Shown: positions 51,319 to 58,883, numbered from the stretch's first letter. The stretch is 64,000 bases of DNA from an uncultured Brevundimonas sp. (GCF_937870815.1 NZ_CALMZS010000212.1:1-64000), one strand, 5' to 3'. Numbers and translations are program-made. The notes: a model not told the origin generated them from the sequence alone.

Positions 51319-51977
51319 GTCTTGCGTCGCTGCGCGAACGGCTGGTCGAACGGCTGGCGCCGGCCTCGGCCTGGCGGCCGGACAGTGCGCCGGCGCGATC
51401 CGACTTCGATCTCAATCCCGAGGCGCCCCGCCCCGGCCGCACCCTGCGCCCGGCCGCCGTGCTGGTGCCGGTCATCGCCCGGCCCGAAGGCGCGACGGTG
51501 CTGATGACCCGCCGTTCCGACAGGCTCGCCAGCCACACAGGCCAGATCGCCTTCCCCGGAGGTCGCCTCGACCCCGGCGAGACGGCCGCCCAGGCCGCCG
51601 TGCGCGAAGCCTGGGAGGAGGTGGCGCTTGATCCGGCCGCCGTCGAGATCCTCGGCGTCGGCGACGGCTACGAAACCGTCACCGGCTTCCTGGTCACGCC
51701 GGTGGTCGGCTGGCTGGCCGAGGCCCCGATGGTGTCTCCATCGCCCGAGGAGGTGGCCGAGGTGTTCGAGGCGCCGTGGGACTTCCTGATGGATCCGGCC
51801 AACCATCGGCGCGATTTCCATGAACCGGAGGGCGGCCCGAGGCGCTGGTACTGGGCCATGCCGTGGCGCGAACGCTATATCTGGGGGGCGACCGCCGCCA
51901 TCGTCCGCGCCTTGCACAGCCGGCTCTACGGCGATGAAGCCGAACCGGCGGCCGCTGTCGACGAGGACGCCGCATGA
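51315..51977 (+). CDS. Nudix hydrolase, CoA pyrophosphatase type
   Basis: The 220-aa protein carries a complete Nudix box, GGRLDPGETAAQAAVREAWEEV, preceded by VLMTRRSDRLASHTGQIAFP, the CoA-specific extension (UPF0035-like) seen in CoA pyrophosphatases. It probably cleaves CoA or oxidised CoA to 4'-phosphopantetheine and 3',5'-ADP. ATGA overlaps on both sides join it to DUF1285 and the CCA gene. Confidence 0.9.
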   Translation: MSLASLRERLVERLAPASAWRPDSAPARSDFDLNPEAPRPGRTLRPAAVLVPVIARPEGATVLMTRRSDRLASHTGQIAFPGGRLDPGETAAQAAVREAWEEVALDPAAVEILGVGDGYETVTGFLVTPVVGWLAEAPMVSPSPEEVAEVFEAPWDFLMDPANHRRDFHEPEGGPRRWYWAMPWRERYIWGATAAIVRALHSRLYGDEAEPAAAVDEDAA

Positions 51978-53194
51978 CTCCCCGTCTTTCCGATCAGCCG
52001 TGGCTGACCGCCCCGACGACCCGGGCGGTGATGGCCGCCCTGGAGGCGGCCGGCGGCCCCGACTGCGCGCGCTTCGTCGGCGGCTGCGTCCGCAACGCCC
52101 TGATCGGCCAGCCGGTGGCGGACATCGACATCGCCACCACGCTGAAGCCGGAGGCGACGGAGCGCGCCATCCGGGCCGCCGGGCTGAAGGCCGTGCCCAC
52201 CGGCGTCGCCCACGGCACCGTGACCGCCGTGGCCGACCGGCGGGCGTTCGAGATCACCACCTTGCGCCGCGACGTCTCGACCGACGGCCGCAACGCCACG
52301 GTCGCCTTCACCGACGACTGGGCCGAGGACGCCGCCCGCCGGGACTTCCGCCTCAACGCCCTCTATGCCGACGCCGCCGGCCGGGTGTTCGATCCGACCG
52401 GCGAGGGCGTAGCCGACGTCCTGGCGGGGCGCGTGGTGTTCGTCGGCGATCCCGTCACCCGCATCCGCGAGGACTTCCTGCGCATCCTGCGCTTCTTCCG
52501 TTTCCAGGCCTGGTACGGGCGCGCAGAGCCGGACGCCGCGGCGATCGCCGCCTGCCGCGCGGAGGCCCCAGGCATGGCTCGCCTGTCGGCCGAGCGGGTC
52601 TCCAGCGAACTGATGAAGCTGCTGGCGGCGCCCGACCCCCGGACCGCCATGGCCGTCATGGCCGAGGTCGGCGTGCTGGCCCAGGTCCTGCCCGAGGCGG
52701 ACCTGACGCCTCCGTTCAGCGAGGTGGTGGAGCAGGCCGGCGACCCGGTCGTGCGCCTGATGCTGCTGCTGCCGCCGGACGAGACCGTCGTCCGCCAGGC
52801 GGCCACCCGGCTGCGGTTCCCCAACAGCGTCCGCGACCGGCTGGCCTTCGCGGCCCGGGCGCTGCCCGCCGTCAGCCTGTCGATGAGCGATCACGAGGCG
52901 CGGGCGGCGCTCTACCGCCATGGGCGCCAGGCCGTCGCCGATGCGGTCGCCCGGCGGTGGGCCCAGGCCCCGGGGCGGAGCGCCGATGCGCGCCGTCTGC
53001 TGGACCTGGCCACGGGCTGGACCCGTCCCCGGCTGCCGGTGGGAGGCCGCGACCTCGCCCGTCTCGGGGTCGAGCCGGGGCCGGAGACGGGCCGCCTGCT
53101 GAAGGCCTTCGAGCAGGGCTGGATCGCCGACGATTTCCCCGCCGCCGGCCACGCCGAGCGGCTGCGCGCCCTGGTCAGGCCGCCGCGCGGGTGA
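51974..53194 (+). CDS. CCA tRNA nucleotidyltransferase / poly(A) polymerase family
   Basis: This class II nucleotidyltransferase adds or repairs the 3' CCA of tRNA. Seen are the GG motif FVGGCVRNALIG, catalytic DxD in VADIDIATTL, FEITTLRRDVSTDGR, the RRDFRLNALYAD block, DPVTRIREDFLRILRFFRFQ and the helical C-terminal body. At 406 aa it has the alphaproteobacterial length. Whether it adds both C and A alone is not decidable. Its last 20 bases overlap the convergent endonuclease-like gene. Confidence 0.92.
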   Translation: MTPRLSDQPWLTAPTTRAVMAALEAAGGPDCARFVGGCVRNALIGQPVADIDIATTLKPEATERAIRAAGLKAVPTGVAHGTVTAVADRRAFEITTLRRDVSTDGRNATVAFTDDWAEDAARRDFRLNALYADAAGRVFDPTGEGVADVLAGRVVFVGDPVTRIREDFLRILRFFRFQAWYGRAEPDAAAIAACRAEAPGMARLSAERVSSELMKLLAAPDPRTAMAVMAEVGVLAQVLPEADLTPPFSEVVEQAGDPVVRLMLLLPPDETVVRQAATRLRFPNSVRDRLAFAARALPAVSLSMSDHEARAALYRHGRQAVADAVARRWAQAPGRSADARRLLDLATGWTRPRLPVGGRDLARLGVEPGPETGRLLKAFEQGWIADDFPAAGHAERLRALVRPPRG

Positions 53195-54173
53195 ACTCGA
53201 CCACCACCGGGCGGTGGTCCGAACCGTTCGGCCGGCCCAGCCGGCGGCGCGCCAGGGCCAGATCCGGCGAGGCGTAGACCTGGTCGATGGTCACGGCGGC
53301 CGCCGCCGGCAAGGCGCTGGGCCAGGTTCCGGGGAAACCCGGCGCGGGCCTCAGCCCCGTCTCGGCCTGTAGCAGACGCCCGACGCGGGCGCTCGAGACG
53401 CTGTTGAAATCCCCCGCCACGATCGTCGGCCCTGTCAGGTCGGTGCGAATGGCTCCGATCGCCAGGGTCTGTTCGATCTGGCCCCACTGCTCCTGAAACG
53501 GCCACGGACGGGTCAGGTGAACGCCGAGGACGTGGACCGGCCCGGCCGGCGTCCGCACCGATGCGCCCACCGCATGCAGGCCGTCGGGGCGGTCCTCGAT
53601 GGCGACGAGCGGATAGCGCGAGGCGATGACCGAGCGCGCCGGGCCGCTGGGGCGTTCGATCCGCGGCGTGGCGACCCGGTGGGGGTAGCCGGCGAGGACC
53701 TCGTCCAGCCGCCCGGCCGGCCCGTCCCCCAGCTCGATCAGCACCACGATGTCCGCGTCGGCGTCCCGGATCGACGCCGTAATGGCTTCGACGTCGCGGT
53801 TCCGGGCCCACAGATTGGCGGAATACAGCCGCACGACCGGCGCGCCCGCCTCGGCCGCCGGCCCGCCGGGGAACCACTGCGGAAGCACGGCCATGAAAAG
53901 GGCGATACAGGCCACAAGGCCGTGCAGGGCGGCCAATTTCAACCGGGTCAGGGCCAGCAGGGCGGTCAGCGCCGCCGTGGCGACCAGCGTCGGGGCTGTG
54001 AACTGGGCGAGGAGATCCAACCAGCGGTGACCGATCCCGCTCAAGGCGACGAGCGCCACGCCGAGCGGAGCCGAGAGCGCCAGTCGCGCCAGCCCGTCGA
54101 GGAGGCCGCGCGGCCGCCACTCCCTCACCAGTCTGTCGCGAGCTTGTGTTTCAGGTTGAACAGGGGGCGTCAT
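53175..54173 (-). CDS. Membrane protein with endonuclease/exonuclease/phosphatase domain
   Basis: Three hydrophobic helices in residues about 25-105 (LARLALSAPLGVALVALSGIG, FTAPTLVATAALTALLALTR, AALHGLVACIALFMAVLPQWF) precede an EEP domain: VVRLYSANLWARNRDVEAITASIRDADADIVVLIELGD, VLGVHLTRPWPF, TIVAGDFNSV and SDHRPVVVEF. The layout matches the membrane-anchored EEP proteins of proteobacteria whose substrate is not known. The gene overlaps the CCA gene at its 3' end. Its start codon shares CATG with the first ATG of the divergent neighbour. Confidence 0.87.
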   Translation of the reverse strand: MTPPVQPETQARDRLVREWRPRGLLDGLARLALSAPLGVALVALSGIGHRWLDLLAQFTAPTLVATAALTALLALTRLKLAALHGLVACIALFMAVLPQWFPGGPAAEAGAPVVRLYSANLWARNRDVEAITASIRDADADIVVLIELGDGPAGRLDEVLAGYPHRVATPRIERPSGPARSVIASRYPLVAIEDRPDGLHAVGASVRTPAGPVHVLGVHLTRPWPFQEQWGQIEQTLAIGAIRTDLTGPTIVAGDFNSVSSARVGRLLQAETGLRPAPGFPGTWPSALPAAAAVTIDQVYASPDLALARRRLGRPNGSDHRPVVVEFTRAAA

Positions 54174-54204
54174 GGCGCGTTACGGTCTCGCTTCGGAGGA
54201 AGGC

Positions 54205-54684
54205 ATGGCCAGACGGACGATCGGCGATATCGAGAAAATCTGGAGCAATGTCGAGGGCGTCAAGAAACTCTCCGACCGGGCCGTCCGCATCGGGCCTTTC
54301 GGCATCGGCCTCGACGGCCTGCTGACCTGGGTGCCGGTGGTGGGCACGGTCTATTCGGTCGGCGCGGCCGGCTGGCTGCTCGTCCAGGCGGCGCGGGTGA
54401 AGGCGTCGCCGGTCACCGTGGCCCGCATGGTGGCCTATCTCGGCCTCGACAGCGTCACGACGGCTGTGGGCGAAATCCCCTTCCTCGACTTCGTGCCGAG
54501 CGTCGTCGACGTGCTGTTCCCGGGCCATCTGATGGCGGCCAAGGCCCTGCAAAGGGACATCGAGACGACGCATTGGGTCGAAGCCAGCGAGAGGGAGGCG
54601 CGCGCCTCGGGCGAGCATGACCGCCATGTCGCGGACATGCGGCGGAAGGGCGGATTGAGGCGTGTGGCCTACCTGTCTGACTGA
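54205..54684 (+). CDS. DUF4112-like membrane protein
   Basis: The ATG at 54205 is preferred to 54172 because GGAGGA lies 4 nt upstream; this gives 159 aa. The motif FGIGLDGLLTWVPVVGTVYSVGAAGWLLVQAARVKASPVTVARMVAYLGLDSVTTAVGEIPFLDFVPSVVDVLF has two or three membrane segments with Gly-Asp turns, as in DUF4112 proteins. The function is unknown. The C-terminus is charged and cytoplasmic-looking. Confidence 0.82.
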   Translation: MARRTIGDIEKIWSNVEGVKKLSDRAVRIGPFGIGLDGLLTWVPVVGTVYSVGAAGWLLVQAARVKASPVTVARMVAYLGLDSVTTAVGEIPFLDFVPSVVDVLFPGHLMAAKALQRDIETTHWVEASEREARASGEHDRHVADMRRKGGLRRVAYLSD

Positions 54685-54814
54685 ACGACGTTCGACAATG
54701 CTGGCCTTTCCGCTCCAGTCATCACACTTTCGCAATCTACGTCATTGATATCGAACGACATCGTCTCGTCGTCAGCGTCCTGAACGCGCCCTGGGAGCGG
54801 CCCGGCGCAGACTC

Positions 54815-54836
54815 GTCTCCGACAGTTTCCGGAGAC
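54815..54836 (+). promoter_or_regulatory. Hairpin that covers the ribosome site of the tail-fibre-like gene
   Basis: GTCTCCG and CGGAGAC pair over 7 bp with an 8-nt loop. The GGAG inside the right arm is the only good ribosome site for the ATG at 54843, so the fold would hide it. The 158-bp upstream region shows no other clear element apart from two GAACGAC strings. Confidence 0.55.
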
Positions 54837-54842
54837 TTCCTG

Positions 54843-56315
54843 ATGAGCGACGACCAGACCGCCCGCCTCGGCCTTCCCTATCTGGCCGCGGGCCAGATGC
54901 AGAAGCATGTGACGCTGAACGAGGCCCTGACCCGGCTCGACGCCGTGGTCCAGACGGCCGTGGTCAGCCGCACCGCGTCGGACCAGCCCGCGGCGCCGGC
55001 GGACGGAGCCCTGTACATCCTGCCCGCCGGCGCGACCGGACCGGTCTGGGCCGGGCAGCCGGCCGGGGCCCTGCTCCGCGCCGAGGCGGGCGGCTGGAGC
55101 GTGGTCGCGGCGCCGGAAGGGCTGATCGCCCTGGTCCTCGATGCCGGAGAAGTGGTCGTCCGCAGCGGCGGCGGTTGGCTGGCGTTGGGCGAACGACTCG
55201 ACGTTGTCCAGGAGTTGACGCGGTTCGGCTTCGGAACCACCGCGGACGCCGCCAATCCGTTCGCCGTGCGGGCCGGCAAGGTTCTCTGGACGGCGCCCGG
55301 ATCGGGCGGCGGCGGCGACCTGCGTCTGACCTTCAACAAGGAAGCGCCGGCCGATGTCCTCTCCCTGCTGTTTCAGAGCGCCTGGGGCGGGCGGGCGGAA
55401 ATCGGCCTGATCGGCGACGACGACCTGAGATTGAAGGTGAGCGCCGACGGGGCGGCGTGGCAGGAGGTCTGGTCGGTCGAGCGGGCGTCCGGCCGGATCC
55501 GCTTCGAACAGGGCGCGACGCGGCGTCTGGTGACGGCGCTGACGGCTGACGGAAGCTACGCCACCCCGCCCTGGGCCCGGACCATTGAGGCCGTCGCCGT
55601 GGGCGGCGGCGGGGGCGGCGGCGGCGGGGCCTTCGGCCCGACCGGGTCGCGGTTCGGCGGCGGCGGCGGCGGCGCGGGGGGCGTCAGCCGGGCGATCTGG
55701 CCCGCAGACCAGCTGGCGACGGGCCTGACCGTGGCGGTGGGGGTCGGCGGAGCCGGAGGGACTGCGGCCGCGGGGGCGGGGGGCGGCGGTTCGGTCGTCT
55801 ATCTCGGCTCGACCGCCCTCCTGATCGCCCCGGGCGGCGGCGGCGGCGGTCTGGGCGGGGCCACGGGCGGAGCGGCCGGCGTCGCCGGCGCGGGGGCGCC
55901 GAATTCCAATGGCGGCGGCGCATCCAGCGTCACCGCGGCGGGCGTGACCGGCAAGAGTTTCGATCGCCCGGACGCCCCGGGCGGCGGCGGCGGCGGCGGC
56001 GGACTCGACGGCTCCGCGACGGCGCGACCCGGCGGAGCCGGCGGCGACGGCGGCGCGCTGTCGGTCAAGGCGGCCGGAGGCGCGGGCGGAGACGGCGCTC
56101 CCGGTCTGGCCGGGACCGCTTCGCCCCTGCCGGCGCTGTACTGGGCGGGAGGCGGCGGCGGCGGCGGGAGCGCCTCGGCTTCGGGCCAGGGTCACGGCGG
56201 CGGCGCGGGCGGTGCGGCCGGCGGCGGCGGCGGCGGCGGAGGGGCGGGGGAGACCGCCGGAGGCGTGGGCGGCGCCGGCGCCAACGGTCGCGTGTGGCTG
56301 ATCGCCGAGGGATGA
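54843..56315 (+). CDS. DUF2793 / glycine-rich phage tail-fibre-like protein
   Basis: The 490-aa protein begins with RLGLPYLAAGQMQKHVTLNEALTRLDAVVQTAV, the DUF2793 signature found in phage and gene-transfer-agent tail proteins. Residues about 60-240 are a beta-rich middle. From about 254 to the end the chain is mostly glycine runs (VAVGGGGGGGGGAFG, APGGGGGGLGG, PGGGGGGGGLDG, WAGGGGGGGSAS) separated by short hydrophobic strands, the style of glycine-rich tail-fibre tips that pack as polyglycine II helices. This suggests receptor binding. It overlaps the next ORF by ATGA and heads the lysis cassette. Confidence 0.8.
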   Translation: MSDDQTARLGLPYLAAGQMQKHVTLNEALTRLDAVVQTAVVSRTASDQPAAPADGALYILPAGATGPVWAGQPAGALLRAEAGGWSVVAAPEGLIALVLDAGEVVVRSGGGWLALGERLDVVQELTRFGFGTTADAANPFAVRAGKVLWTAPGSGGGGDLRLTFNKEAPADVLSLLFQSAWGGRAEIGLIGDDDLRLKVSADGAAWQEVWSVERASGRIRFEQGATRRLVTALTADGSYATPPWARTIEAVAVGGGGGGGGGAFGPTGSRFGGGGGGAGGVSRAIWPADQLATGLTVAVGVGGAGGTAAAGAGGGGSVVYLGSTALLIAPGGGGGGLGGATGGAAGVAGAGAPNSNGGGASSVTAAGVTGKSFDRPDAPGGGGGGGGLDGSATARPGGAGGDGGALSVKAAGGAGGDGAPGLAGTASPLPALYWAGGGGGGGSASASGQGHGGGAGGAAGGGGGGGGAGETAGGVGGAGANGRVWLIAEG

Positions 56316-56476
56316 CCATCATGCCCCGATTCCACACCCCGCTCGCGCCCGTCCTGCTCGACGACGAGGTCCGGGACCTTCCGGGCCGGTTCTCGGAGGA
56401 GGACCTCTACGCCGAGGCGGGGAGCTCCCGCCGGCGCGGCGACCGGCCCTTCGACGAGCAGGAGGATGACCGATGA
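56312..56476 (+). CDS. Small ORF in the lysis cassette, 54 aa
   Basis: The ATG at 56312 overlaps the stop of the tail-fibre-like gene and the stop overlaps the holin-like start, both as ATGA, which supports translation. The product, MTIMPRFHTPLAPVLLDDEVRDLPGRFSEEDLYAEAGSSRRRGDRPFDEQEDDR, is soluble and charged with no recognised domain. It could be a cassette regulator or chaperone; that is a guess. Confidence 0.55.
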   Translation: MTIMPRFHTPLAPVLLDDEVRDLPGRFSEEDLYAEAGSSRRRGDRPFDEQEDDR

Positions 56477-56745
56477 TCGACGCCGTGGACGCTCCCGCCC
56501 CCCCGGCGCCGCTGGCGGAGGGGCGCTGGCTCTGGCGCCGGCTCTATGTCTTCGCCAGCACGGGGGCCGCGTGGCTGCTGCTCGACCGGCTGATCGCCCT
56601 GACGCCGCCGGCGGCGGCGCTTCCGCTGGCCCGGGGTCTGATGGCGCTGCTGGCCCTGACCATGGTCCTCTATCTGGTCGCTCCGACTGCCCAGCAGCTG
56701 ATCGCCAGCCTGCGGTCGCTGCGGCCGCCGCTGGGCGGGGACTGA
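56473..56745 (+). CDS. Holin-like small membrane protein
   Basis: The 90-aa protein has two membrane helices (about 27-45, VFASTGAAWLLLDRLIALT, and 52-74, ALPLARGLMALLALTMVLYLVA) and charged ends. Size, topology and position directly before an endolysin gene fit a class II type holin that would open the inner membrane. Sequence alone cannot separate a holin from another small membrane protein; context carries the call. Confidence 0.65.
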   Translation: MIDAVDAPAPPAPLAEGRWLWRRLYVFASTGAAWLLLDRLIALTPPAAALPLARGLMALLALTMVLYLVAPTAQQLIASLRSLRPPLGGD

Positions 56746-56749
56746 GCCG

Positions 56750-57133
56750 ATGGGCTTTCGACTCTCCACCCGTTCGCTCAGGCGCCTGGACGGCGTGCAT
56801 CCCCGGCTGGTCGCCCTGGCGCGCGAGGCCATCGCCCTCAGTCCGGTGGATTTCATGGTCACCGAAGGCCTGCGGACGCGGGCGCGGCAAGCCGCCCTTG
56901 TGCGCGCCGGGGCCAGCCGCACGAAGCATTCGCGCCATCTGACCGGCCACGCCATCGACGTCGCCGCCCTGATCGACGGCCAGGTGCGCTGGGACTGGCC
57001 GCTGTATCCGCGCATCGCCGCCGCCTTCAAGGCGGCCGCCGTCCGGCAGGGCACGGCCATCGTCTGGGGCGGCGACTGGCCGAACCTGCGCGACGGACCG
57101 CATTTCGAGCTCGACCGGACGGTGTTCCCGTGA
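56750..57133 (+). CDS. Endolysin, M15 L-alanyl-D-glutamate/VanY-type peptidase
   Basis: The 127-aa protein has the metallopeptidase motif SxHxxGxAxD as SRHLTGHAIDVAA and the third ligand region in WPNLRDGPHFELD, with FMVTEGLRTRARQAALVRAGASRTKHS before it. This is the pattern of phage T5-like endolysins and related peptidases that cut the peptide stem of peptidoglycan. No signal peptide is present, as expected for an enzyme released through a holin. It starts 5 bp after the holin-like gene. Confidence 0.88.
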   Translation: MGFRLSTRSLRRLDGVHPRLVALAREAIALSPVDFMVTEGLRTRARQAALVRAGASRTKHSRHLTGHAIDVAALIDGQVRWDWPLYPRIAAAFKAAAVRQGTAIVWGGDWPNLRDGPHFELDRTVFP

Positions 57134-57591
57134 GGACGCCGGCGCTCCTTCGAATCCTGACGCCCGCCGGCTGGACCGTGCTGGTCCTGGCGCTGGTCGC
57201 CGTCGCGGGCGTGGCCGGACGCGGCCTCGGCCTGAGCTGGGATCCGCTCGACCTGTCCGGGCGGCGTCTGCGGGCGGCGGAAGCGCGCGCCTCGGCCGCC
57301 GCCGCCGAGGCGGGCGCGCGCCGGCTCGAGACCGAAGCCATGGTCGATCAGGCCCGCCGCCTCGATCACGCCCATCAACAGACCGTCGCGGTCGAGCGGG
57401 TCACCGCCGTCGCCGCGGCCCAGGCCAGGAACGCACATGACGCCTCCCATCCGCTGGACCCGGCTCGCGCCGATCGGCTTCGCCGCCATGACCGCGAGCT
57501 GTGCCGCCTCTCTCCCGCCGTCTGCGGTCCCGCCAAGGCTGACCCTGCCGCCGGCGGCGGTCAGGCCGTGCCGGCTGGACCGGCTGGCTGA
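57130..57591 (+). CDS. Rz-like inner membrane spanin candidate
   Basis: The 153-aa protein has one N-terminal membrane helix (about 15-32, TVLVLALVAVAGVAGRGLG) and a long periplasmic helical stretch rich in Ala/Arg/Glu (RRLRAAEARASAAAAEAGARRLETEAMVDQARRLDHAHQQTVAVERVTAVAAAQARNAH), the layout of an i-spanin. The start overlaps the endolysin stop. A second frame inside it encodes the Rz1-like partner. The family is too divergent to recognise by residues alone. Confidence 0.68.
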   Translation: MRTPALLRILTPAGWTVLVLALVAVAGVAGRGLGLSWDPLDLSGRRLRAAEARASAAAAEAGARRLETEAMVDQARRLDHAHQQTVAVERVTAVAAAQARNAHDASHPLDPARADRLRRHDRELCRLSPAVCGPAKADPAAGGGQAVPAGPAG

Positions 57592-57760
57592 ATCGCCCAC
57601 CCAGGGCGACCTTGAGGCGGCCTATGTCGCCCGCGGAGCCGCCCTCGTGGCCTGCGAGGCGGCCCGCGAACTGGCCGTCGCGACGCTGCTGGCCGAGCGG
57701 GAGATCCAGGATCGCTGGCGCGAGGCCGGGACGCCGCGTCGCCGCCTCTGGCCGTGGTGA
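57437..57760 (+). CDS. Rz1-like outer membrane spanin candidate (overlapping frame)
   Basis: This 107-aa ORF starts inside the Rz-like gene in another frame and runs 169 bp past it. The N-terminus APIGFAAMTASCAASLPPSAVPP looks like a lipoprotein signal with a weak lipobox (TASC) followed by a proline-rich stretch, as in Rz1 o-spanins, then a helical tail (LEAAYVARGAALVACEAARELAVATLLAEREIQDRWREAG). An overlapping, frame-shifted lipoprotein ORF right after an i-spanin-like gene is the classic Rz/Rz1 arrangement. Confidence 0.62.
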   Translation: MTPPIRWTRLAPIGFAAMTASCAASLPPSAVPPRLTLPPAAVRPCRLDRLAESPTQGDLEAAYVARGAALVACEAARELAVATLLAEREIQDRWREAGTPRRRLWPW

Positions 57761-57814
57761 GCCGCCGCCCATGGCGCGGCGCGGGGGCTCCACTGCAACT
57801 GTTGCCGGGTCGGG

Positions 57815-57851
57815 CGGCAAATCCTGCCGGGCTCCCGGCAAAACCTGCCGG
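57815..57851. promoter_or_regulatory. Tandem ftr-like sites upstream of flagellin
   Basis: CGGCAAATCCTGCCGG (57815-57830) and CGGCAAAACCTGCCGG (57836-57851) are direct repeats with one mismatch, 21 bp apart (two helical turns), 74-110 bp before the sigma-54 promoter. They resemble the ftr elements bound by FlbD at Caulobacter flagellin promoters, as I remember that consensus. The rest of the 250-bp region shows no ORF I trust. Confidence 0.6.
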
Positions 57852-57924
57852 ACGGCTGACGTGCTTAACAGGAACTAACGCAGCAAAAACAACCGATCCC
57901 CGTCTGGCACGACCGATCCGCCGC

Positions 57925-57940
57925 TGGTCCCGTCCTTGCT
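57925..57940 (+). promoter_or_regulatory. Sigma-54 promoter of flagellin 1
   Basis: TGGTCCCGTCCTTGCT matches TGGCAC-N5-TTGCW, with GG and GC exactly 10 nt apart. It lies about 73 bp before the flagellin start. Caulobacter late flagellins use sigma-54 promoters of this form. Confidence 0.75.
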
Positions 57941-58012
57941 GCGCTCCGACCGGGCAAAATGCTCCCGGCAGCCAAAATGGCGTCGGACACCTTGAAAGAA
58001 GGACTACGTGCC

Positions 58013-58846
58013 ATGGCGCTGAACAGCGTTAACACGAACGTGGGCGCGATGATCGCCCTCCAGAACCTGCAGGTTACGAACAACGAACTCAGCACGGTTC
58101 AGAACCGCATCAACACCGGCCTGAAGGTGTCGTCCGCCAAGGACAACGGCGCCATCTGGGCCATCGCCCAGGGACAACGTGCTGAAATCGGCGCCCTGAA
58201 TGCCGTCAAGGACAGTCTGAACCGTGGCCAATCGGCCGTGGACGTCGCCCTCTCGGCCGGCGAGTCGGTCTCCGACCTGCTCACCCAGCTGAAGGAAAAG
58301 GCCCTCGCGGCCACCGACTCCAGCCTGACGACCTCGGCTCGGTCGGCCCTGAACGAAGACTTCAAGGCCATCCGCGACCAGATCGCCACCGTGGTGTCGA
58401 ACGCCAAGTTCAACGGGGTCAACCTGCTGGACAACTCGACCGGCACCGGCGGCTACAAGGCCCTGGCCAACACCACCGGAGCCACCATCAAAGCGGCGGG
58501 TGAAAACCTGTCGCTGGGCGGCGCCAATGTGACGGTCACGGCGACCACCGTCATCGGCACCGCGTCCCAGGCCACCGCCGCCCTGGGCCTGGTCAACGCT
58601 TCGATCGACAAGGTCTCGGCCTCCCTGGCTCGCCTGGGCACCGGCTCCAAGTCGTTCTCGACCCACCTGACCTTCGTCGGCAAGCTGCAGGACACCATCG
58701 AAGCCGGTGTCGGCAACCTGGTCGACGCCGACCTGGCCAAGGAAAGCGCCCGGCTGCAGTCCCTGCAAACCAAGCAACAGCTGGGTGTGCAGGCGCTGTC
58801 GATCGCCAACTCCTCGACCTCCATCCTGCTCGGACTGTTCCGCTAA
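58013..58846 (+). CDS. Flagellin 1
   Basis: The start at 58013, after AGAAGGA, gives 277 aa beginning MALNSVNTNVGAMIALQNLQVTNNELSTVQNRINTGLKVSSAKDNGAIWAIAQGQRAEIGAL, the D0/D1 region of short Caulobacter flagellins. The C-terminal D0/D1 is AGVGNLVDADLAKESARLQSLQTKQQLGVQALSIANSSTSILLGLFR. The variable middle is short. It is exported unprocessed by the flagellar type III system and polymerises into the filament. Sigma-54 and ftr-like elements lie upstream. Which Flj paralogue it matches cannot be told here. Confidence 0.95.
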   Translation: MALNSVNTNVGAMIALQNLQVTNNELSTVQNRINTGLKVSSAKDNGAIWAIAQGQRAEIGALNAVKDSLNRGQSAVDVALSAGESVSDLLTQLKEKALAATDSSLTTSARSALNEDFKAIRDQIATVVSNAKFNGVNLLDNSTGTGGYKALANTTGATIKAAGENLSLGGANVTVTATTVIGTASQATAALGLVNASIDKVSASLARLGTGSKSFSTHLTFVGKLQDTIEAGVGNLVDADLAKESARLQSLQTKQQLGVQALSIANSSTSILLGLFR

Positions 58847-58859
58847 GGATCGACCGGAA

Positions 58860-58883
58860 GGGCGGGGCCTCGCGGCTCCGCCC
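58860..58883 (+). terminator. Hairpin after flagellin 1
   Basis: GGGCGG-G-GCC, TCGC loop, GGC-T-CCGCCC form a 9-bp stem with one internal G-T opposition, 14 bp after the stop. There is no U-run, so it may stabilise the flagellin mRNA end rather than terminate. Confidence 0.45.

Noticed and set aside
57864-57880. TTAACAGGAACTAAC before flagellin 1 as a CtrA box
   Set aside because: With the required 7-bp spacing the second half is TAAC, two bases off; only a 6-bp spacing improves it.
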